Assembly (NCBI GenBank): GCA_023230175.1
Contig: JALNXV010000182.1
Location: 1-7,180 of the forward strand
Origin: Candidatus Cloacimonadota bacterium
Lineage (GTDB): Bacteria > Cloacimonadota > Cloacimonadia > Cloacimonadales > WRIO01
Direction: 5' to 3'
DNA length: 7,180 nucleotides
The notes below the pieces were generated by a model that was not told the origin of the DNA, made no database searches, and saw only the letters and a program-made list of their open reading frames with translations. The translations under genes were made by a program, and so were the position numbers. Shown piece after piece: positions 1 through 3,793 of the stretch (position 1 is the stretch's first letter; each line of letters begins with the position of its first letter).

Positions 1-69
1 CTTTTTTAAAATTAATGCCGTTGTGTCCTTCCCGTGTTGCGCCTTGCCCGATATATTTATTATTTTCAT
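1..69 (-). CDS. P-loop (deoxy)nucleotide kinase-like protein, N-terminal fragment
   Basis: Only the first 23 codons lie in the window; the gene runs off the left edge. The ATG at 67-69 is preceded by AGGAAG (75-80) five bases upstream, a normal ribosome binding site. The peptide starts MKIINISGKAQHGKDTT: a hydrophobic beta strand followed by a Walker A loop of the GxxxxGKD[ST] type (residues 8-16). The Asp after the Lys is typical of phage deoxynucleoside-monophosphate kinases and some related small kinases, rather than of helicase or AAA P-loops. With RNR and dUTPase genes in the same run, a dNMP kinase that phosphorylates dNMPs to dNDPs is the best guess; another P-loop kinase is possible. 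The gene begins 17 bp after the stop of the 203-residue gene. The P-loop codons are markedly richer in G and C than anything else in the window. Confidence 0.6.
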   Translation of the reverse strand, partial: MKIINISGKAQHGKDTTALILKK

Positions 70-86
70 ATATTCTTCCTTTCTTT

Positions 87-698
87 TTATTTTTCCACTA
101 TAATCAATTCACTATAAGGTAATTTTTCAATCATCTTACAAAAATCTAACCACTCCTGTAACTTGTGATGATTTCTCTGAAAATACATGTTTCTTAATCC
201 TTGATAATTATTAGTACAAGTTCTTTTATAATTAAAACTCATTGGTAGTTTCTGAATAATCTTTCTCCATAATTTCTTATCTTTTACTTCTTGATTTTGA
301 TATTTGAATATTAATTCATTAAGATTATTTAACATACCAATATCACTTGCATCCCATTCATCAATACTAAAATCATTTTCTGTAAGTAATCTTGATGTAA
401 TTTTGTGCATGGTTGACGTTGAATTTTCAACTGTTCCTATTTTGTATGTCGCGTACTCTTTCCACCAATAATCAGGTGCAGTAATATCTATTGATACAAA
501 TATCTGACGCATAAACTTAGCATGTTCATTTCCTGCTTTAACAAGTTTTAGAGCAAGTTTCATATCTTCTTCGCCAACAATATAATTATTATTTTCATCA
601 TAATAACTATCTGACTTATCCCAAGATTCTAGAGGATTGCGCATTCCCCTCAAAGCACCTTTAAAATTAAATACTTCTATTTCATTTATTTTAATCAA
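87..698 (-). CDS. Hypothetical phage protein, possibly a divergent ThyX-like (flavin-dependent thymidylate synthase-like) protein
   Basis: This is a 203-residue soluble protein with no signal or TM segment. The start is TTG at 696-698; the codon just upstream in frame is TAA, and the first internal Met is at residue 19, so TTG is the only sensible start. AAGGAAGGGAG (711-720 and flank) lies about 11 bases upstream, slightly far. The central segment carries GNEHAKFMRQ, an ITAPDYWWKEYATYK block and an NSTSTMH motif. The C-terminal third has LRNMYFQRNHHKLQEW and an LPYSEL ending. The order (His-x-x-Phe, an Arg and aromatic-rich strand, then a polar S/T/H motif and a C-terminal 'LRN...R' helix) recalls ThyX, and the neighbouring dUTPase would supply dUMP. 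The diagnostic ThyX motif RHRxxSxNExSxRY is not present, so the function is an inference from weak resemblance; a protein of unknown function common in Firmicute phages is equally fair. Confidence 0.75.
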   Translation of the reverse strand: MIKINEIEVFNFKGALRGMRNPLESWDKSDSYYDENNNYIVGEEDMKLALKLVKAGNEHAKFMRQIFVSIDITAPDYWWKEYATYKIGTVENSTSTMHKITSRLLTENDFSIDEWDASDIGMLNNLNELIFKYQNQEVKDKKLWRKIIQKLPMSFNYKRTCTNNYQGLRNMYFQRNHHKLQEWLDFCKMIEKLPYSELIIVEK

Positions 699-726
699 TT
701 AATAAATTACTCCCTTCCTTTTTATA

Positions 727-891
727 TTAATAATATTTAACATTATCTATACGATAATCATTATTATTATCATAACCATAATAACTTATATGTCTATCAC
801 CATTCTTAGCCGCTACACATAAAGCAGTTGTCAACAATCCAATACCAGCACCAACAAATAAAGCAATTAACACCCAATACCAAGCAACCAT
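727..891 (-). CDS. Small single-pass membrane protein, DUF3789-like
   Basis: This 54-residue protein starts at ATG 889-891. A second in-frame ATG at 895-897 directly abuts GGAGG (898-902), which leaves no spacer, whereas the ATG at 891 sits an ideal 6 bases away; the inner start is preferred. The protein begins MVAWYWVLIALFVGAGIG, followed by LLTTALCVAA and KNGDR: one transmembrane helix (about residues 3-26) with a Gly-rich face, then a basic/polar cytosolic stretch and a Tyr/Asn-rich tail ending KYY. The arrangement 'one TM helix with GAxIG, then ALCxAAKxGDR' resembles the DUF3789 family of tiny proteins in Firmicute phages, whose role is unknown to me. It lies 14-20 bp after the 87-residue gene and 28 bp before the 203-residue gene, clearly in the same transcript. 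Confidence 0.8.
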   Translation of the reverse strand: MVAWYWVLIALFVGAGIGLLTTALCVAAKNGDRHISYYGYDNNNDYRIDNVKYY

Positions 892-897
892 ATTCAT

Positions 898-905
898 CCT
901 CCTTT
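898..905 (-). promoter_or_regulatory. Shine-Dalgarno that decides the start of the small DUF3789-like gene
   Basis: AAAGGAGG on the minus strand ends one base before an ATG (897) and six bases before a second in-frame ATG (891). The normal spacer of 5-9 bases selects the second ATG. Confidence 0.7.
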
Positions 906-911
906 CAATGA

Positions 912-1175
912 TTATTTCAACAAATCTTCAATCACATTTAAATTGCTTTCAATCAGTGTACATATTTCCCCAAGTTCAATAAGCATATCACCGTTTAATT
1001 TATATTGATAACCTTCACAATCAACATAAACTTCTTTATTTTTTAAATCAATTATTAATGGCACTTCCGATTCATAGATATTAAACCATATCTCATCAAT
1101 ACCAATATTAATTTGTATATGACTGGGATCAAAGTTCCCAATAATTTTACGTATTTGTTTAATTATATCATTCAT
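912..1175 (-). CDS. Hypothetical protein, 87 residues
   Basis: I do not recognise this gene. The ATG at 1173-1175 follows AAAGGAAA about 9 bases upstream, an acceptable but weaker ribosome binding site. The protein is acidic and soluble, with a predicted N-terminal helix (MNDIIKQIRKIIGN). The middle looks beta-rich: QINIGIDEIWFNIYE, then VPLIIDLKNKEVYVD, then GYQYKLNGDMLIEL. A C-terminal helix (ICTLIESNLNVIEDLLK) follows. The alternating strands with acidic turns suggest a small alpha/beta fold, but no catalytic or metal-binding motif is visible. It sits 20 bp after the metalloprotease-like gene and 14-20 bp before the small membrane protein. Its compact spacing and codon use match its neighbours, which supports it as a real gene. 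Confidence 0.75.
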   Translation of the reverse strand: MNDIIKQIRKIIGNFDPSHIQINIGIDEIWFNIYESEVPLIIDLKNKEVYVDCEGYQYKLNGDMLIELGEICTLIESNLNVIEDLLK

Positions 1176-1195
1176 ATTTATATTTCCTTTCTAAT

Positions 1196-1501
1196 TTACT
1201 TAAATAAATTAGGATTATCCTTGACCAACTGAAAGATTCCTTCCACAACACACTCCACTAAATCTTCATCATCATTCCACTTTGAATTGCAGTAACTATG
1301 GAATATTCCATGCACAATTTCGTGTAACAATGTGACCATTCTTTCATCTTCATATATCATGCTATTATCGATATAGATAATATGATTATTGAAGTCGATT
1401 TGCCCATCTAGTAAATCACCATTCTTATCTCTAATTTCTTCATCAATAAATTTTACCGCATAATTTCTCCAACCTATTTTTATAGTTTTAGGGATTTTCA
1501 T
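1196..1501 (-). CDS. Small HEXXH zinc metalloprotease-like protein (ImmA/IrrE-like zincin)
   Basis: This 101-residue soluble protein has the zincin signature HEIVH at residues 60-64 (two His zinc ligands and a general-base Glu61) in the helix VTLLHEIVHGIFH. An acidic helix follows (DEDLVECVVEGIFQLV), in which Glu83 or Glu87 could be the third, gluzincin-type ligand. The N-terminal half (MKIPKTIKIGWRNYAVKFID, then GQIDFNNHIIYID) forms the beta sheet that usually precedes the active-site helix in minimal zincins. It is much shorter than classical ImmA proteins and has no DNA-binding domain, so the ImmA/IrrE label refers only to the catalytic core. Related small zincins are frequent in Firmicute phages; substrates are unknown. 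The ATG at 1499-1501 has AAAGGA upstream and overlaps the end of the preceding 79-residue gene by 14 bp, suggesting translational coupling. Confidence 0.8.
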   Translation of the reverse strand: MKIPKTIKIGWRNYAVKFIDEEIRDKNGDLLDGQIDFNNHIIYIDNSMIYEDERMVTLLHEIVHGIFHSYCNSKWNDDEDLVECVVEGIFQLVKDNPNLFK

Positions 1502-1727
1502 TAACTATCCTTTCTTTAACAAACATTCCTTTGTGACAGATGTATGTCATAGCATAATTATTATTTTCATCAATTATATAGTATTCTTCAAAACCAATAT
1601 CATCTTTTAATTTGTGTAGTTTGTAAGTTTTGTGGGGAATAATGGTATTTTTGATTGGATTATCGGGATCAGGCAATGACAACCAATGGGTCGAATCCTC
1701 AATATTATTTACACTTGTATATTCCAT
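1488..1727 (-). CDS. Hypothetical protein, 79 residues, likely small beta-rich domain
   Basis: I do not recognise this gene with certainty. The ATG at 1725-1727 follows a strong AGGAGG about 7 bases upstream. The first 30 residues are polar and probably flexible (NIEDSTHWLSLPDPDNPIKN). The rest alternates strands and turns (KTYKLHKLKDD, EEYYIIDENNNYAMTYICHKGMFVKERI), a pattern seen in small SH3-like barrel proteins of phages ('KxYkv... YyIiDdnn... G.F'). No catalytic motif or TM segment is visible. Its 3' end overlaps the start of the metalloprotease-like gene by 14 bp. Confidence 0.75.
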   Translation of the reverse strand: MEYTSVNNIEDSTHWLSLPDPDNPIKNTIIPHKTYKLHKLKDDIGFEEYYIIDENNNYAMTYICHKGMFVKERIVNENP

Positions 1728-1745
1728 TAAATTACCTCCTGATAT

Positions 1746-1779
1746 TTATGTATATTTATATTAATATTTTAATACATAA
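1746..1779. repeat. Inverted repeat downstream of the 64-residue gene
   Basis: TTATGTAT (1746-1753) and ATACATAA (1772-1779) are perfect 8-bp inverted copies separated by 18 AT-only bases. The right arm touches the TAG stop of the 64-residue gene (1780-1782), and the left arm lies just before the AGGAGG of the next gene. In RNA it would be a weak AU hairpin; in DNA it could be a binding site. No T-tract follows, so it is not a good terminator. In such AT-rich DNA it may be chance. Confidence 0.3.
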
Positions 1780-1974
1780 CTAATCAATCTTCAAGTAGTT
1801 TTTCCAATCTTCTCTAACTTGTCCATAGGTTTTATGATCTTGACAATTTTCTATTTTGGTTAGGTTGTGGTAATTAATTTCAAATTCATGTTTTAGACAG
1901 ACTACACTTACTTTTGTTGGAGAAATATCAAATTCATAATAGTGGATACATAATTTAGGATCGGTACATTTCAT
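1780..1974 (-). CDS. Hypothetical Cys/His-containing protein, 64 residues
   Basis: I do not recognise this gene. The ATG at 1972-1974 follows one of the best ribosome binding sites in the window (AAAGGAGGT, 6 bases upstream), and it ends in TAG rather than the usual TAA. Cysteines at residues 3, 9, 26 and 44, with His at 11, 29, 36 and 47 (motifs KCTDPKLCIHYYEF, VVCLKHEF, ENCQDHKTYGQ), could hold one zinc ion, but the spacing fits no standard ribbon or knuckle that I know. The C-terminus (REDWKNYLKID) looks helical. The gene is first after the hairpin that follows the dUTPase gene. Confidence 0.7.
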   Translation of the reverse strand: MKCTDPKLCIHYYEFDISPTKVSVVCLKHEFEINYHNLTKIENCQDHKTYGQVREDWKNYLKID

Positions 1975-2009
1975 ATAACTACCTCCTTTGAATTGTTTAT
2001 TGAAGGGAA

Positions 2010-2030
2010 AGCAGAGGAATGACCTCTGCT
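2010..2030 (-). terminator. Hairpin after the dUTPase gene, possible weak terminator or mRNA-stability element
   Basis: On the minus strand AGCAGAGG and CCTCTGCT pair perfectly over 8 bp around the loop TCATT, starting four bases after the dUTPase stop codon. It is the most GC-rich stem in any gap here. It is followed by TTCCCTTC rather than a pure T-tract, so termination would be leaky at best. Because the next gene begins only about 35 bp further on with its own strong ribosome binding site, partial attenuation or protection of the upstream mRNA end are plausible roles. Confidence 0.4.
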
Positions 2031-2034
2031 ATAT

Positions 2035-2526
2035 TTACTTGCCGGAACTTCCTATTTTCCCCATTCCTCTTTTGGATTCAATTTTTAATAATTCATCATA
2101 AGAAATTTCTTCAATTTCTACTTCAGGTACAAATTCTAATGCTGTTTGACAAATGCCTTTTGAAGCAGGATAAACAATATAATCACCTCTATCTTCTGTT
2201 TTATCAACTAATTTACTAATAACAATTGGTTTGTTTAAAATATTAATTATATTAATAAACCAACTTCCTCTATATCCTGAATCAATTTGGCCTGAAAGTA
2301 TATTCATTGCAATGATACCTGTAGAACCCCTTTCTCTTTTACAATTAAATCTATATTTACTTGAAAAAGCAGAAGCAATACCAGTATCAATAAGTGTAGG
2401 TTTATTAGGATGAAGTATTAATTCATCACCATCGAAACAGGCATATAAATCATAACAACCATCTTCATCTCTTTTAGAAGGTATAATTGCATTTGGTTTT
2501 ACTTTTGCAAAAAAAACTTTTTCCAT
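2035..2526 (-). CDS. dut: dUTP diphosphatase (trimeric dUTPase)
   Basis: The enzyme hydrolyses dUTP to dUMP and pyrophosphate, keeping uracil out of DNA and supplying dUMP for thymidylate synthesis. At 163 residues it is of normal to slightly long size for the homotrimeric family, and all five motifs are present in order. Motif I is GCYDLYA (23-29), motif II RERGSTG (64-70), motif III GQIDSGYRG (79-87, with the catalytic Asp82 and uracil-stacking Tyr85), motif IV KGICQ (123-127) and motif V RGMGKIGSSG (153-162, the mobile C-terminal arm). Motif IV has KGICQ where GDRIAQ is common, and motif V has Ile in place of the usual nucleotide-stacking Phe, so it is a divergent phage-type member. The ATG at 2524-2526 lies unusually far (14 bases) from AAGGAGG. 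The gene belongs functionally with the RNR genes upstream. Confidence 0.93.
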   Translation of the reverse strand: MEKVFFAKVKPNAIIPSKRDEDGCYDLYACFDGDELILHPNKPTLIDTGIASAFSSKYRFNCKRERGSTGIIAMNILSGQIDSGYRGSWFINIINILNKPIVISKLVDKTEDRGDYIVYPASKGICQTALEFVPEVEIEEISYDELLKIESKRGMGKIGSSGK

Positions 2527-2540
2527 ATTAATTTTTTTAT

Positions 2541-2547
2541 CCTCCTT
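2541..2547 (-). promoter_or_regulatory. Shine-Dalgarno of the dUTPase gene with unusually long spacer
   Basis: AAGGAGG is followed by 14 bases (ATAAAAAAATTAAT) before the dUTPase ATG at 2526. An in-frame ATT codon at 2530-2532 is 8 bases away, the usual distance, and would add only two residues (Ile-Asn read, or Met-Asn if used to initiate). Confidence 0.6.
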
Positions 2548-2567
2548 TTTATTTGTTCCAATGTAAA

Positions 2568-2753
2568 TTAAGGTTGACTTCCATTGCTACAACTATCAAT
2601 AACAATTCCTAATAATCCAAATACAGCAAAATAACAAAATGTTTCATACAAATCAGTTTTACCATATGTGTACCACATCATGAAAAGACTAGAAAACATT
2701 AATGTTGTTGCTACCCAACCTCTCATTGATAACTCTTTGAATTTATTTTTCAT
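2568..2753 (-). CDS. Small membrane protein with two predicted TM helices
   Basis: This 61-residue protein has a basic N-terminus (MKNKFKEL), a first hydrophobic helix at about residues 12-31 (GWVATTLMFSSLFMMWYTYG), a short polar turn (KTDLYE) and a second hydrophobic helix at about 38-53 (TFCYFAVFGLLGIVID). A short tail ending SCSNGSQP follows. By the positive-inside rule the N-terminus should be cytoplasmic, with both ends inside. The ATG at 2751-2753 has an excellent AAGGAGG 6-7 bases upstream. I do not recognise a family. Small two-TM proteins in phage early regions can be holin-like, superinfection-related or host-takeover factors, but nothing here picks one; there is no endolysin gene nearby to support a holin. 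Confidence 0.75.
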   Translation of the reverse strand: MKNKFKELSMRGWVATTLMFSSLFMMWYTYGKTDLYETFCYFAVFGLLGIVIDSCSNGSQP

Positions 2754-2819
2754 TATTACCTCCTTCTTTCTTTTTATATTTTACAAATCAATACAAAACA
2801 AAACAAACCTTTGCTTTTA

Positions 2820-3104
2820 TTATTTTATAAATGTAGTAAGATATTTACACATAACTTCATTATTATTTTTAATTTCTTTGATATAAAGATCAACATACTC
2901 GTTACAATCACTACACAAAAATTCACTTATATCATTTTTAATACAAGATAGCATATATGCCATACCAAGGCTAAAAACATCATTAAATTGTTTAACTGGA
3001 AACATTTTAGCAAACAACTTATTATATTCTTGATAAACTGGATTTGCGTTACGTTTATGTTCCATAATTTCTTCAATTTTGTTTAAATAATCTTTATTAT
3101 TCAT
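2820..3104 (-). CDS. Hypothetical protein with a CxxC pair, 94 residues
   Basis: I do not recognise this gene. The ATG at 3102-3104 begins 2 bases after the stop of the Cys-rich 76-residue gene, and its AAGGA ribosome binding site lies inside that gene's last codons, so the two are probably translationally coupled. The protein is mostly helical: a charged N-terminal helix (NKDYLNKIEEIMEHKRN), a hydrophobic segment with FSLGMAYMLSCIKN that is too short and polar-flanked to be a clear TM helix, then FLCSDCNEYVD with a Cys-x-x-Cys pair (residues 63 and 66), and a C-terminal helix ending in CKYLTTFIK. Single CxxC pairs can bind metal across a dimer or be redox-active; neither can be decided from sequence. 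Confidence 0.75.
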   Translation of the reverse strand: MNNKDYLNKIEEIMEHKRNANPVYQEYNKLFAKMFPVKQFNDVFSLGMAYMLSCIKNDISEFLCSDCNEYVDLYIKEIKNNNEVMCKYLTTFIK

Positions 3105-3106
3105 AA

Positions 3107-3337
3107 TTATCCTTCTTTCTTTTCACCATCTTCTAATTTTAAAGCTTCAATAGATTCTAAATTTTTGATTTTATCATCTGGTCTGATTTTAATATAATAT
3201 CTATACTCATCACTATCATTACACAAATTTATAAAATCATTATAAGGATGATTTTCATGTTCGGGTACTGCCCTATATCTATAACAGGTTTCAATTTTAG
3301 GACAAGTGGATTTTTTACAAAGAACGAATTGTGGTAT
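3107..3337 (-). CDS. Small Cys-rich phage protein with apparent ATA start codon
   Basis: The reading frame is open for 76 codons from ATA (3335-3337) to TAA (3107-3109). In frame, a TAA lies two codons upstream of the ATA, and no ATG, GTG or TTG occurs until codon 37, by which point the conserved-looking N-terminus would be lost. GGAGG (3346-3350) lies exactly 8 bases before the ATA, the optimal distance, so ATA is the only well-placed initiator; the protein would start MPQFVLC. Cysteines at 7, 12 and 18 (CKKSTCPKIETCYRY) and 39 could bind a zinc ion or an Fe-S cluster. The pattern 'C...C.....CYR(Y/F)...P' resembles small phage proteins of unknown function that I recall from Firmicute phages. 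The C-terminus is acidic and lysine-rich. The ribosome binding site is embedded in the last codons of nrdG, 3 bp before this start, indicating coupling to nrdG. Confidence 0.75.
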   Translation of the reverse strand: MPQFVLCKKSTCPKIETCYRYRAVPEHENHPYNDFINLCNDSDEYRYYIKIRPDDKIKNLESIEALKLEDGEKKEG

Positions 3338-3340
3338 GGT

Positions 3341-3793
3341 TTATTCCTCCTTTTCTATTTTATATATTTTTTGATTTGAACTTGCTAATTTAACCCCATA
3401 TTGAATATTATCATTTGTTGATAATTCCTCTATATACTTTCCCGTTTTTATAAAATTAAGATATTTAATTATATTTTCTGGCACTTTTTTAATTTCATAT
3501 CTAGTCCATAACCATATTTTTTTGTTTGTTCGTATTAAATATTTTAATAAACTATTTAATTCTTGAATGTCTTGATCTAATGGTTCTCCACCTAAAATCC
3601 ATATATTATCTATTAAAGAATCAAATTCATAAATTTTTTGAATTATTTTAGGCAAATCATCCGAATAATAATTTCCCATGTTAAAATCTTTTAATTCGGG
3701 ATTATGGCAATTATAACAATCACCATAACAACCCGACAAATATATTTCTAATGTTTTATTTTGCAAATTATATTGAGTGGAAACTATATTCAT
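3341..3793 (-). CDS. nrdG: Anaerobic RNR activating protein NrdG (radical SAM)
   Basis: NrdG is the activase of class III RNR. Its [4Fe-4S] cluster reductively cleaves S-adenosylmethionine, and the 5'-deoxyadenosyl radical abstracts a hydrogen from the C-terminal glycine of NrdD. The 150-residue length is typical. The cluster motif is C22-x3-C26-x2-C29 (SGCYGDCYNCHNPEL), with the fourth iron site left for SAM. ILGGEPL (66-72) is the SAM-binding GGE motif. The N-terminus (MNIVSTQYNLQNKTLEIYLSGC) and the later KKIWLWTRYE strand fit the partial TIM-barrel of NrdG. The ATG follows nrdD's TAA with no gap (TAAATG), and its AAAGGA ribosome binding site lies in the end of nrdD. This secures co-translation of enzyme and activase. 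No host-like extra domain is seen. Confidence 0.95.
   Translation of the reverse strand: MNIVSTQYNLQNKTLEIYLSGCYGDCYNCHNPELKDFNMGNYYSDDLPKIIQKIYEFDSLIDNIWILGGEPLDQDIQELNSLLKYLIRTNKKIWLWTRYEIKKVPENIIKYLNFIKTGKYIEELSTNDNIQYGVKLASSNQKIYKIEKEE
3346..3354 (-). promoter_or_regulatory. Shine-Dalgarno supporting the ATA start
   Basis: AAAAGGAGG on the minus strand lies within the last codons of nrdG. An 8-base spacer leads to ATA at 3337, with no standard start codon in any suitable position nearby. It is the main reason for calling the ATA-initiated gene. Confidence 0.65.

Noticed and set aside
2568..2753. Holin assignment for the two-TM protein
   Set aside because: Size and topology would allow it, but there is no endolysin or lysis gene nearby and the context is nucleotide metabolism.
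2778..2806. Possible promoter (TTGTTT, 17 bases, TAAAAT on the minus strand) ahead of the two-TM protein gene
   Set aside because: The -10 is one mismatch from consensus but the -35 has three, and such matches are expected by chance in this AT-rich gap; the gene is already in a tight operon.
2019..2886. Plus-strand open frames at 2019-2219, 2231-2413 and 2668-2886
   Set aside because: They lie antisense to the dUTPase and the small membrane protein, have poor or no ribosome binding sites, and their compositions are the low-complexity Leu/Phe/Ile expected from reading AT-rich antisense DNA.
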